From Oceanobacillus massiliensis str. N'diop (GTDB lineage: Bacteria; Bacillota; Bacilli; Bacillales; Amphibacillaceae): DNA of 58,400 bases. Position 1 is the first letter of the stretch, and each line of letters begins with the position of its first letter. A program made the position numbers and the translations under genes. This document shows positions 8,805 through 17,494 of the stretch, piece by piece. The DNA is taken from contig NZ_HE610976.1 of assembly GCF_000285495.1 (NCBI RefSeq), positions 92,563 to 150,962 of the forward strand, given 5' to 3'. The notes beneath the pieces are model-generated. The model was not told where the DNA came from and made no database searches. It was given only the letters and a program-made list of their open reading frames with translations.

Positions 8805-10295
8805 CTATTTACCTTTAAAATCTTTTTTGACTATTTTCATAAAGGATACAACCATTATAAGCAATATTATGGTGAATGGCAGTGCTGAGATTAAGGAAGC
8901 TGTTTGCAGTGCCTCGAGTCCGCCGGCAATCAATAACACAACTGCTATCGCCGTAATAAGAAAGCCCCAAATGATTTTCGTAATCAAGGAAGGGTTTAAT
9001 GAACCCTTCGATGTCATGCTTCCTAAGATATATGTCGCAGAATCTGCTGATGTAACGAGGAAAGTGAAAATTAGCAGAATCGATAATACCGAAAAGATTT
9101 CCGTTAATGGCAGCACACCGAATGTTTCAAATAAGGCTACCGTTACATCTGCGTCCACAGCTTCAGCAATTGCTGTCCCATTGAATAAATCACTGTGCAA
9201 GGCCGTTCCGCCAAATGTCGCTATCCATAGACACGCTATCGCAGGTGGTACGACCAGTACACCAAAGACAAACTGACGGATCGTCCTCCCTCTTGATACA
9301 CGAGCGACAAATGCACCTACAAATGGAGACCATGCAATTGCCCATGCCCAATAAAATATCGTCCATTCCTGTACCCATGTCCCGCCACTATAAGGAGTTA
9401 AACGGAGGCTGTACTGGATAAAGTTCATAAGATAATCACCCGTGGCTAGCACAAGTGTCTCTAGGATAAATACGGTTGGTCCAGCAAAAAATACAAACAC
9501 CAACAATAATAGACAAAGCCCTAAATTGATATTACTGAGCCATTTGATCCCTTTATTCAATCCTGTACTTGAGGATAATAAATACGCAACTAGCATCACA
9601 CCAGCAATTACTAATTGAATCCACATCGAATTTGGAATTCCAGCTACTGCCGTCAGTCCGCCATTCATTTGCAAAATCCCTAGCCCGAGAGAAGTTGCAA
9701 CACCCATTACCGTTGCAATAACCGCCAGAGAATCAATCGTATTGGCAACGCCTCTATTTTTCCCGACTACAGGCTCTATTGCAATTGAAATTAATCCCTT
9801 TCTATTTTTTCTGAACTGGAAATACGCAATAACCAGGCCTACAATCGCAAAGACGGACCACTGACTGATCCCCCAGTGGAAAAATGAATATCCCATTGCT
9901 TCGCGTGCTGCTTCAGGAGTTTGGCCATCCAATTCCGGGAATGGTGTATTAAAGAAATGACTCATTGGTTCTGCTACACCCCAGAAAACAATCGAAATCC
10001 CAAAGCCGGCAGAGAAGAGCATCCCAATCCATGTAAAAAACGGAAATTCCGGGCGGGAATCGACTGGACCAAGCCTAATTTTCCCATACTTGCTGATCGA
10101 CAGTCCAATCAAGAACAAGGTGATGATAAATACAGCTAATAAATAAAACCAGCCAAAATTAATTGTAGTGAAGCTGAATAGCCTCCCCGCCACATTGCCG
10201 AAAGCTCTTGGAGCAGCTGCTCCAAGGATAACCAATAGACTGACAATGATTGCTGATACAAAAAATACTGGATTAAGATATGACTTATTTTTCAT
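8805..10295 (-). CDS. BCCT-family transporter (glycine betaine/choline type, OpuD-like)
   Basis: This 496-residue protein with about 12 membrane segments belongs to the betaine/choline/carnitine family and imports compatible solutes with Na+ or H+. Family landmarks are GPVDSRPEFPFFTWIGMLFSAG near residue 80, the MSHFF segment, and the Trp-rich WTIFYWAWAIAWSPFVGAFVARVSRG box around residues 305-330. Substrate cannot be fixed from sequence; glycine betaine is the usual one in salt-tolerant bacilli. It is a single gene with SD aaagga. Confidence 0.92.
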   Translation of the reverse strand: MKNKSYLNPVFFVSAIIVSLLVILGAAAPRAFGNVAGRLFSFTTINFGWFYLLAVFIITLFLIGLSISKYGKIRLGPVDSRPEFPFFTWIGMLFSAGFGISIVFWGVAEPMSHFFNTPFPELDGQTPEAAREAMGYSFFHWGISQWSVFAIVGLVIAYFQFRKNRKGLISIAIEPVVGKNRGVANTIDSLAVIATVMGVATSLGLGILQMNGGLTAVAGIPNSMWIQLVIAGVMLVAYLLSSSTGLNKGIKWLSNINLGLCLLLLVFVFFAGPTVFILETLVLATGDYLMNFIQYSLRLTPYSGGTWVQEWTIFYWAWAIAWSPFVGAFVARVSRGRTIRQFVFGVLVVPPAIACLWIATFGGTALHSDLFNGTAIAEAVDADVTVALFETFGVLPLTEIFSVLSILLIFTFLVTSADSATYILGSMTSKGSLNPSLITKIIWGFLITAIAVVLLIAGGLEALQTASLISALPFTIILLIMVVSFMKIVKKDFKGK

Positions 10296-10456
10296 GACAT
10301 TTCCTTTCGTTTTTGTAATTGTATGTATTTATGTAAGAAGCTAGCTTATTATATATAACCGTTTTTCAGTATAGCAAAACCTAAAATGAAATCCAATTAT
10401 AGCTTTGCAGATTATCATCTGCATTATTACCATAATTATCCCTCATCCGCGCACAA

Positions 10457-10490
10457 AAAAATCCACCCTGCTTAAGAGTGGATTATCTCG
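10457..10490 (-). terminator. Terminator of the CwlO-like gene
   Basis: Hairpin AATCCAC(C)CTGCTTAAGAGTGGATT; on the minus strand it is followed by TTTTTTTGTG. It lies just after the stop of the gene at 10505. Confidence 0.75.
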
Positions 10491-10504
10491 TAATCTAGTA
10501 TTCT

Positions 10505-11773
10505 TTATTTCACACTGCGTACGTGACCGTTAAATTTACCTGCCCAGTATCCGCTTGACATATCAGCCACTGCCAAGCCTGTTGAATTTTGCGCTCCAAT
10601 AAACTTCCCGCCGCCAAGGTAGATTCCAACATGTCCATTTGTTTTATATGTGTTGAAAAATACGATATCCCCTGGCTGCATATTGCTTGCAGATACCTTC
10701 GTTCCAAAACTTGATAGTTGAGAAGTGCTTGATGGGATGGAGATTCCCGCCTGAGCGAATGCCCATGATACGAATCCGGAACAATCAAAGCCAGATGGTG
10801 ATTTTCCGGCCCATACATAAGGAGTTCCCAGATGTGAGAAACCAGCGTTTATTGCTGTACTGATATTTCCACTTGCTGCCGGTCTTGCTGAACTCGTTTT
10901 CTTGCTGAGTGCTTCAAGTTTTCCGCCCGATTCACTTGAATCTGCTTCTCCCACAGTTGCACTTGCAACCGCAACTGCTGGAGCTGGATCGATTGCAGCT
11001 CGTAAACTTGCTTTAACATCTTGTTCAAGACTTGCAAGCTGGCTATCTTCCAGCTGCAGATTTTCTTTTAATGCAATTATATCTTCCTGCTTCATTTCTA
11101 GTTCTTCTTTACGGCTTTCATTTTCAGCCTTTTGTTCATCGATAAGAGCTAGGACGCCTTCCAGTTCAACTTCCATATCTTTCAGCTCGTCCAGCTTGGA
11201 AATGACAGCCGTTTTCTTTTCCTCTACCGCTTTCTTATCCTCTTCCTGCTTTTTCATCAAATCTGCGTCAGATTCCGTAATCTTGTTTACAGCAGATACA
11301 CGGCTGATAAAATCACCGAAGTTCTTCGATCCGAAGATAACTTCCAGATAACTGATTTCCCCGCCATTCTGCTGATAAGAGACAGCACGTTCCTTTAGAA
11401 TCTCAAATCGTGCTTCAATCGCTTCTTCCAGTTTTACGATTTCTTCTTCAAGCGCATCTATTTCGGATTCTTTGTCCGCAATGGATGTTTTTATCTTATC
11501 CATCTGCTTTTGGTTTTCAACCATAGCAGCATCAAGCTCTTCAATTTTTTCATTTAATGTCTCAAGTTCTATTAATAAATCCGCCATTTGACCTTCTGCG
11601 TCTGTCAATTTAGCTAATAGCGCTTCACGATCCTGCTGGATTTCCGATTGCTTAGTTTTCAATTCCTGAACAGTTTCTGCATGGGTCGTTCCAGTGAATA
11701 AAGTACTACCTAAACCAACCACAGCTACTGTGGTTAATGTAATTAATGTCTTTTTCAACGTTCTTTTCCCCAC
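10505..11773 (-). CDS. CwlO-like peptidoglycan DL-endopeptidase (coiled coil plus NlpC/P60)
   Basis: This 422-residue secreted protein has a signal peptide ending near residue 32 (THAETVQ), a long N-terminal coiled coil (about 35-255), a Ser/Ala-rich linker, and a C-terminal NlpC/P60 domain (about 305-422) with catalytic Cys in FDCSGFVSWAF and His in GHVGIYLGGG. Relatives (CwlO of B. subtilis) cut the D-Glu-mDAP bond for cell elongation and are controlled by FtsEX and WalRK. The coiled coil shares the segment GxISYLEVIFG with the protein at 25683-26936. A WalR-like site lies about 140 bp upstream. Confidence 0.87.
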   Translation of the reverse strand: MGKRTLKKTLITLTTVAVVGLGSTLFTGTTHAETVQELKTKQSEIQQDREALLAKLTDAEGQMADLLIELETLNEKIEELDAAMVENQKQMDKIKTSIADKESEIDALEEEIVKLEEAIEARFEILKERAVSYQQNGGEISYLEVIFGSKNFGDFISRVSAVNKITESDADLMKKQEEDKKAVEEKKTAVISKLDELKDMEVELEGVLALIDEQKAENESRKEELEMKQEDIIALKENLQLEDSQLASLEQDVKASLRAAIDPAPAVAVASATVGEADSSESGGKLEALSKKTSSARPAASGNISTAINAGFSHLGTPYVWAGKSPSGFDCSGFVSWAFAQAGISIPSSTSQLSSFGTKVSASNMQPGDIVFFNTYKTNGHVGIYLGGGKFIGAQNSTGLAVADMSSGYWAGKFNGHVRSVK

Positions 11774-11890
11774 TTCCCATATTTACTCCGCAATTTTTCT
11801 ATGTATGTAGACTCATTTATTCTCGTAATTTGCAGATATGTAATTAGATAGTTTATTTCTTCTAGGCAATATGTAGTATAGCATTGTAAA

Positions 11891-11929
11891 ATGTCACTTA
11901 TATTATGGAAATGTTACAGTTATATTTCA
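11891..11929 (-). promoter_or_regulatory. WalR-type site and promoter of the CwlO-like gene
   Basis: On the minus strand 11913-11929 reads TGAAAT-ATAAC-TGTAAC, matching the WalR direct repeat TGTWAH-N5-TGTWAH with one mismatch. It overlaps the -35 and spacer of a promoter whose -10 is CATAAT. The surrounding 39 bp match 27069-27107 at 32 positions. The remainder of the roughly 670-bp gap (11774-12445) shows no gene. Confidence 0.6.
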
Positions 11930-12445
11930 AAAATGACATTAAACCTCTTTTTTCATTAAAAACTTGTCTGATTTTGTAAGATAAACAGTTTTTCAAGCAG
12001 GGTTTTGTCTAGTCCTGTAATATTTTTTGTCTTTATGATGCTTATTTAAGTAGCAATTGATTTTAGTTGGAGGGAAAAATACCTATTTTAACAGAGCTGA
12101 ATTTCCTGATTTTCTTTTCCTCTCTAACTAACGTACGCTAACTTGATTCTATTCTCCCACTATCAGCCATGTAAAAGCATAGGCATCCCTGCCCATTTTT
12201 TTGAAGTGTTATTGCTGTTTTTCTATAAGCGCTGTCTTTCACTTCTGCTGTTACGCAGCTGTTTCCTCCCATAGTCAAAAGGACAGATGAGGGTTATAGT
12301 TAAACTTAAAGAATCGCGGCGTATGCTCAAGTACCTGGCTATTTTTAACATGCAGGCATTTTATAAATTGATTGAAATAGTTTAGGGTTAGTAAGAGAAT
12401 GGAAAAGTAAGACACGGATTTTTTAGGGAATTGAGGTAGGATGAA

Positions 12446-13462
12446 TTGAGAAAACACAATTTTTTAGGGAGAAGAGTAGTAAAAACAGGTGTAGCCGCCT
12501 TCTTTACAGCTTTAATATGCCAATGGATTGGCTGGCCGGTTGCTTTCGCCGTTATTACAGCAATTGTAACGATTGAACCAACTGTATCGGATTCAATTAA
12601 AAAAGGAATTATACGTTTCCCAGCTTCAGCTATAGGTTCGGCATATGCTGTTTTATTTATGTCTTTATTTGGCGACTCCCCCATCACATATGCCCTTGCA
12701 GCAGTATTCACAATCGCTACCTGCTTTAAATTAAAGCTTCATGCAGGATTGCTTGTTGCAACACTTACCTCAGTCGCTATGATTGATGTCATCCATGGAC
12801 ATTTCCTGATTGCCTTTTTCATCCGCTTAGGGACCACAACAATTGGAATTGGTGTATCGACTCTAGTAAATATGTTTGTATTGCCGCCCAAGTACCGCAA
12901 TATCATAACCGGGAAAGTCAATCATATTAAGTTACGTACAGGTGCACAGATAGAAAAAATATCCAGATTGGTTTTAGAGGGTTCCGATGATAAAAAGAAG
13001 TTGATGCTTGATGAATTGACAAAGCTTGATGAGGAAATACATAAAACAGAGATATTATGCCGTTTTCAAAGAGAAGAGGTCAAATACCATCCATTGCTGG
13101 AATCGGAACAGCTCGCTTTCCAACAGTCACAAAAACAGCTGAATAACCTGCGATTGATCCATTATCATTTGAGCAATTTAATTTATAATCCGATTATCCA
13201 TCTCTCCTGGACTGCTGATGAGAAAAAAATTATTCTTGATGCTGTCATTACAATGGCGAACAGTTTGAAAGACGAAGCATTATACAGTTCTGAAGCAAAT
13301 ATGAAGCAAATGGATTGTATAACGGAACTATTTTGGGAAGACAATGAAGAATTAACAAAGAATAATGCACACCATCCTACTAACTTTCCTCCAGAGCTGA
13401 TTGTTTTGTATGAATTGGTTTCCATCTATGAACTCGTCAATAAATTCTACAGTGAAAAATAA
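12446..13462 (+). CDS. Aromatic acid exporter family membrane protein (ArAE/FUSC type)
   Basis: This 338-residue protein has an N-terminal half of about five or six membrane segments (residues 10-150) of the ArAE_1 type (GVAAFFTALICQWIGWP, the ITAIVTIEPTVSDSIKKG motif) and a soluble helical C-terminal half. Relatives such as YqjA of B. subtilis are poorly characterised, and the substrate is unknown. The start is TTG at 12446, supported by gaggtagg; an out-of-frame ATG-AAT-TGA at 12441 sits between the SD and that start. Confidence 0.8.
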   Translation: MRKHNFLGRRVVKTGVAAFFTALICQWIGWPVAFAVITAIVTIEPTVSDSIKKGIIRFPASAIGSAYAVLFMSLFGDSPITYALAAVFTIATCFKLKLHAGLLVATLTSVAMIDVIHGHFLIAFFIRLGTTTIGIGVSTLVNMFVLPPKYRNIITGKVNHIKLRTGAQIEKISRLVLEGSDDKKKLMLDELTKLDEEIHKTEILCRFQREEVKYHPLLESEQLAFQQSQKQLNNLRLIHYHLSNLIYNPIIHLSWTADEKKIILDAVITMANSLKDEALYSSEANMKQMDCITELFWEDNEELTKNNAHHPTNFPPELIVLYELVSIYELVNKFYSEK

Positions 13463-13497
13463 GAAGAGCCACAGTGGCTCTTCTTATTTTTTGACAA
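13462..13497 (+). terminator. Bidirectional terminator between the exporter gene and liaR
   Basis: AAGAAGAGCCAC-AGTGGCTCTTCTT with an A run on one side and a T run on the other serves both convergent genes. Confidence 0.85.
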
Positions 13498-14119
13498 GAT
13501 TATTTTGGAATGCATAGATAACGGCCTGTGTCCGGTCCTGCACCTCTAATTTCCCCAGTATGTTACTTACATGGACCTTTACCGTCTTAAGCGCAATGAA
13601 GAGGTCATCTGCTATTTGCTGATTTGTTTTGCCTTGGGCAATCAAAAGCAAAATTTCTTTCTCACGATCTGTTAATTGTTCATGCAGTGGGGGCTCTTGG
13701 CTATGGCGCATCCGGGTCATTATTTTCCCGGTCACTTCTGGTTCCAGGATCGATTGGCCATTATATGTATCTCGAATAGCCTTTGCAATTTCACTTGCCT
13801 TCGACGTTTTCAGCATGTAGCTTGTGGCACCTGCCTCCAGTGCTGGATATACCTTTTCATCATCCAAAAAGCTTGTCACAATGATAATTTTCGCTTCCGG
13901 CCATTGTTCAATAATTTTCCTTGTTGCTTCAATTCCATCCATTTCCTTCATAACAAGATCCATTAAAATAATATCCGGACGCAATTGCAGTGCCTGCCCA
14001 ACAGCAGGACCTCCATCATCCGCTTCTGCAATGACATCAATGTCAGGCTGGGCGGAAAGATATGCCGAAACGCCAATACGGACCATTTCATGATCATCTG
14101 CAAACAGGACACTAATCAT
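13484..14119 (-). CDS. liaR: LiaR-type response regulator (NarL/LuxR family)
   Basis: This 211-residue response regulator has an N-terminal receiver domain with phosphorylated Asp in LRPDIILMDLVM and a C-terminal LuxR-type HTH (about 148-205, LTDREKEILLLIAQGKTNQQIA). It pairs with the LiaS kinase encoded just upstream; the ATG overlaps the liaS stop by 8 bp. The frame extends upstream to 14176, but the start MISVLFADDHEM at 14119 is the family start. In B. subtilis LiaR turns on liaIH under envelope stress from bacitracin, nisin and daptomycin. Confidence 0.92.
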   Translation of the reverse strand: MISVLFADDHEMVRIGVSAYLSAQPDIDVIAEADDGGPAVGQALQLRPDIILMDLVMKEMDGIEATRKIIEQWPEAKIIIVTSFLDDEKVYPALEAGATSYMLKTSKASEIAKAIRDTYNGQSILEPEVTGKIMTRMRHSQEPPLHEQLTDREKEILLLIAQGKTNQQIADDLFIALKTVKVHVSNILGKLEVQDRTQAVIYAFQNNLVKK

Positions 14120-15155
14120 TTTCCGGTTCCTCCTTTGTGAGAACTGGGACTTTAACTTCCAGACGGGTTCCTTCATTCGGCAGACTGATTACCTTAAAGG
14201 TTCCTCCAACTTCAAATGCACGCTCGCGCATATTTTGCATGCCATAGGAACTCGTTTTCACCTTCTCCATATCGAAACCGATTCCATTATCAGCGACTCG
14301 TAATATAATCGTATCATCCCGCTCAATCAGCAGGATGTTCATACTGGTAGCTTTAGCATGCCTTAATGTATTGGATATCGATTCCTGCAGAATACGGAAC
14401 AATTGATCTTCAATTCCTTTGTCGACAGCAAATACTTCTATTTTTGATTCAATTTCCATAGGGACCTTCTGTATCAATTCCTGTAATAGCTCTTTGACAC
14501 CTTCATGCAGCTTTTTCCCTTTCAGCGCAACAGGCCGGAGGTGCAATAATAATGCACGCATCTCAAGCTGGGATTGATGGATCATTTTTTCCACCATGGA
14601 AAGCTGCTTCCTAAAGACTGCATCCTCAGGCGGATTGTTTTCATTGATGGCAGACATCATCATCGATGCGGCGAATAGCTGTTGACTAACCGAGTCATGC
14701 AGCTCCCGCGCCAAGCGATTCCTCTCCTGGACAACGATTTCCTGCAGACTTTTTTCCCGTTCATGTGCACGTTCTGTTGAAAGGCGTTGGGCATGTTCAG
14801 CCTGTCTCCTTAGCTTTTCCTGCAATTGATCGATACGAAGATGGATACCAGCAAGCTCTCTATATGGCTCATCGCTTGTGGTCACCTTTTGTCCTTTGAC
14901 GATTTGGTCAAGCTTTTTCTCTAATTGATGAAATCTCTGTTTCCAGTACCAACCAAGCGTCAAACCGGTTATTGTACCAATAGAAATTGCTATTCCGAAA
15001 ACCCACACAACAAACGAAACATTGGCAAATTCCTGTGTCCAAACGTCAGACCAGTCAGCAGGAGGAAAGAACAGAAAGGTGGTACCAATTGCAAGAACAG
15101 CAAACAATAGACTGAAAACAATGGCAGTAAAGACATGACGGATCACGATAATCAT
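14112..15155 (-). CDS. liaS: LiaS-type sensor histidine kinase
   Basis: This kinase of about 347 residues has two N-terminal membrane segments (about 8-30 and 43-65) with a very short extracellular loop, the intramembrane-sensing pattern. A linker is followed by HisKA_3 with the phospho-His in RLARELHDSVSQQLFAA and an HATPase domain (LRVADNGIGFD). The start is the ATG at 15155 behind gaggtgaa; the open frame to 15269 lies inside liaF. It overlaps liaF by 4 bp and liaR by 8 bp. LiaF normally inhibits it. Confidence 0.92.
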   Translation of the reverse strand: MIIVIRHVFTAIVFSLLFAVLAIGTTFLFFPPADWSDVWTQEFANVSFVVWVFGIAISIGTITGLTLGWYWKQRFHQLEKKLDQIVKGQKVTTSDEPYRELAGIHLRIDQLQEKLRRQAEHAQRLSTERAHEREKSLQEIVVQERNRLARELHDSVSQQLFAASMMMSAINENNPPEDAVFRKQLSMVEKMIHQSQLEMRALLLHLRPVALKGKKLHEGVKELLQELIQKVPMEIESKIEVFAVDKGIEDQLFRILQESISNTLRHAKATSMNILLIERDDTIILRVADNGIGFDMEKVKTSSYGMQNMRERAFEVGGTFKVISLPNEGTRLEVKVPVLTKEEPEND

Positions 15156-15880
15156 ATTCGCTTCACCTCTATGTCTCCAGAAAATAAAGAGGTAATGATT
15201 TTTACACGCGGATATTCCGAATCGTAATTCGCGGTTTGGTAAAAGAGCGAACGATTCATAAGCTTCCATTCATGTTTACCCAAAATATGTGCCCGGCCAA
15301 AAATCGAGCTGTGATGAATGCTTACCTCTACCTCATATGGTACATAAATTTCAATATTCCCGATGAAATGACGAATAGATATAACGGCTGTATCGTTTGG
15401 CAGTACCGTATTGCTCAAGTCAATGATACGATCGCCGAAAATCCCATATATATTGACATCCTTCCATTGATAGGCTGTATCCTCTGTTGCCTGATCCTCA
15501 AAAGTCTTTTGCTCAAATAGCGGTTTAATGTCTATTAATGTTTCATCCCTTATTTCTCCGCCGGGCAGAATCGGATCGTATTGCTTTGCTTCCTTCTTCG
15601 ATTTCATATAGTCGATGATGAACAATACAACTGCAGCAATAATCAGGAAGCGAACTGCCAACAAATTCAAGATGGCAAAAATAAGACTGACCAGGGAAAT
15701 CCAAAAGACGATTTTCCCCCATAATTTTCTAAAATACTTCCAGCCTACATAGGTGAATAGAGCTGAAAATAATGCTGGAATAATGGTTCCTCCAAAGAAG
15801 AAGACGATTTCAAATATAAAGAGGATCACGCCAATGATCAATATCCAGTTAAAATAATCTGTCGATAGCCGTTTGAACAT
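15152..15880 (-). CDS. liaF: LiaF-type inhibitor of the LiaSR system
   Basis: This 242-residue membrane protein has hydrophobic segments in residues 10-95 and a C-terminal beta-rich LiaF domain (about 125-242; ISIRHFIGNIEIYVPYEVEVSIHHSSIFG). In B. subtilis LiaF keeps LiaS off in the absence of stress. Its stop overlaps the start of liaS, so stoichiometry is coupled. The locus order here is I-H-F-S-R; I find no liaG. Confidence 0.92.
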   Translation of the reverse strand: MFKRLSTDYFNWILIIGVILFIFEIVFFFGGTIIPALFSALFTYVGWKYFRKLWGKIVFWISLVSLIFAILNLLAVRFLIIAAVVLFIIDYMKSKKEAKQYDPILPGGEIRDETLIDIKPLFEQKTFEDQATEDTAYQWKDVNIYGIFGDRIIDLSNTVLPNDTAVISIRHFIGNIEIYVPYEVEVSIHHSSIFGRAHILGKHEWKLMNRSLFYQTANYDSEYPRVKIITSLFSGDIEVKRI

Positions 15881-15985
15881 AGGTGATCCTCCTTTAGCTT
15901 ATGTAGCCGTACAGGCGCAAGTAAATTGCGCCTGTACAGTATATCATGATTTTTAATTTTTCGGCAGCTTCAATGGCCCCAGCCT

Positions 15986-16618
15986 TTAATTGTTCTGCTC
16001 ATTCAATTCTTTTTCAAGCTTAGCGATTTTACTGTCAAAAGTACTTCTGTAATAGGAGCTGTTCACTTTATATTCCAGATTCTCAATATACTGCTCCATC
16101 TCAGCGAATTTCGAGAATGGTTTATCCGTGGTCTCCTCGACTACCCGATTGATCTGGTGGTTGGCCTTTGCGATATTCTCCCGGCCCATTAGTTCCATTC
16201 GCCGTAAATGCATGTCCTTTAATCGATGCTTCATGTTCTCATATTTCTGTTCCAGTGCTTCCAGCTGTTCCAATGCCTCTTCTCTGGAAGCCTTCATACG
16301 GTCTGCACGTACCTGGTATTCTTCATGTTCTTTTATCGCAAATTCATGCATGTCCTCTTCGCCGGCCTTATCTGCAATCGCTGCCTGTTTCAAACGCCTG
16401 TCGGCATGATCTTGCGCCTTTAGATATTCTCTGGAGAATTCCTCTTTCAATTTATACTGACGATCGATCAGCCTTCTTACCTTTTCCTTTTCCTGCTCAC
16501 TTTGACGCAAATACTGATTCAATGCGGCAATCGGATTTTTCTGTTCCTTTTTATCAAGCATTGTATGAAGATCTGCTGAAACGCTATCTTTTATTCTTGT
16601 AAAAATATTCGTTGACAT
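15986..16618 (-). CDS. liaH: PspA/IM30-family phage-shock protein LiaH
   Basis: This 210-residue, almost entirely helical protein has the coiled-coil pattern of PspA/Vipp1/LiaH proteins, starting MSTNIFTRIKDSVSADLHTML. These proteins form large rings or rods that protect the cytoplasmic membrane. Length, composition and its position between liaI and liaF fit LiaH, the main target of LiaR. About 100 bp separate it from liaF. Confidence 0.9.
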   Translation of the reverse strand: MSTNIFTRIKDSVSADLHTMLDKKEQKNPIAALNQYLRQSEQEKEKVRRLIDRQYKLKEEFSREYLKAQDHADRRLKQAAIADKAGEEDMHEFAIKEHEEYQVRADRMKASREEALEQLEALEQKYENMKHRLKDMHLRRMELMGRENIAKANHQINRVVEETTDKPFSKFAEMEQYIENLEYKVNSSYYRSTFDSKIAKLEKELNEQNN

Positions 16619-16645
16619 ATCAAATTCTCCTTTATCCCGTTAATT

Positions 16646-16999
16646 TTACGATCGATTTAACTCTGCCCACTGGCGTTCAAAATTTGTAAATGGATCATCA
16701 TCTTCCACAACCTCAACTGCAGGACTTTCATCCTCGTTCCAACCTTTATAGATGAGATAAAGCACATATGCGGCACCAATTCCGATTACGGCAAAGATAT
16801 TCGAAAATGTGATGCTCAATACGATTAGACCGGCAAGTATCCAGCCGATTTTCCCAACGGTGGAATCGCTTTTGACAAACCTTTTAAAACACACATATAG
16901 CAACCATACACTTAAGGCCAGCAATACCATTGGACCAATATTGGCCAGCAAAATGAATAGTGCGACAAGCCCAGCAATAAACAACATAAACTTTTTCAT
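16646..16999 (-). CDS. liaI: LiaI-like small membrane protein
   Basis: This protein of about 117 residues has two or three hydrophobic segments (roughly residues 5-45 and 58-88) and an acidic tail (VEVVEDDDPFTNFERQW). LiaI anchors LiaH to the membrane in B. subtilis. I chose the second ATG at 16999 because aggagg is about 8 nt before it; an ATG at 17005 is too close. It is the first gene of the lia cluster, so its upstream region (17006-17100) should hold the LiaR-dependent promoter, though I cannot point to a firm LiaR box. Confidence 0.75.
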   Translation of the reverse strand: MKKFMLFIAGLVALFILLANIGPMVLLALSVWLLYVCFKRFVKSDSTVGKIGWILAGLIVLSITFSNIFAVIGIGAAYVLYLIYKGWNEDESPAVEVVEDDDPFTNFERQWAELNRS

Positions 17000-17101
17000 T
17001 AACATTTCCTCCTTTCTTTATCCTGACTCCATCTTACAGGCTAAGCCAACACCCGGTAATGTACCTCAGCTATATTTCCAACTAAGCCCCCAGACCTATT
17101 T

Positions 17102-17132
17102 GGTGCCTGTCACTTCCCGAATTTTGTCGAAT
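17102..17132 (+). repeat. 31-bp dispersed repeat, copy 1
   Basis: The 31 bp beginning GGTGCCTGTCACTTCCCGAA are identical to 55675-55705. Both copies are intergenic. Here it directly precedes the 150-bp tandem repeat. Confidence 0.85.
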
Positions 17133-17494
17133 TCCGTGTTTCCTTTATCTCCTCCGGCTCAGTCCACCCGCTGCGCTTCTGTACGGAAGAAGGAACTTTT
17201 GTTTCGGCCAGTTCCTTCTTCCAGAAGCTGGGCGACTTCCTGTCCCTCCGTCCGATAAGTCAACATCGGTCCACTTACGTTCCCCGTGTTTCCTTTATCT
17301 CCTCCGAGAAAGTCCACTCGCTGCGCTTCTGTACGGAAGAAGGAACTTTTATTTCGGCCAGTTCCTTCTTCCAGAAGCTGGGCGACTTCCTGTCCCTCCG
17401 TCCGATAAGTCAACATCGGTCCACTTACGTTCCCCGTGTTTCCTTTATCTCCTCCGAGACAGTCCACTCGCTGCGCTTCTGAACGGAAGAAGGA
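17133..17494 (+). repeat. Tandem 150-bp repeat, about 2.4 copies
   Basis: The unit starting CCGTGTTTCCTTTATCTCC repeats with a period of exactly 150 bp; the landmark AGTCCAC occurs at 17161, 17311 and 17461. The first two copies are nearly identical and the third is cut short after about 60 bp. Each full copy contains a perfect 13-bp inverted repeat, GGAAGAAGGAACT paired with AGTTCCTTCTTCC (17185-17197 with 17210-17222 in copy one). The units are more GC-rich than the flanks. Because 150 is divisible by 3, an open frame runs through them on the minus strand; I regard it as accidental. Confidence 0.9.

Noticed and set aside
10902-11351. Long Ser-rich frames opposite the CwlO-like coiled coil (also 26551-26826 and 4267-4557)
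   Set aside because: Glu/Lys-rich coiled-coil and linker coding strands give open Ser/Phe-rich frames on the opposite strand. They are shadows.
17006-17100. A specific LiaR box before liaI
   Set aside because: A regulated promoter is expected, but no stretch matched the operator well enough from memory to be reported.
17159-17467. 102-codon frame with two identical 50-residue repeats
   Set aside because: It is produced by the 150-bp tandem repeat, whose length is a multiple of three. No start site or family support.
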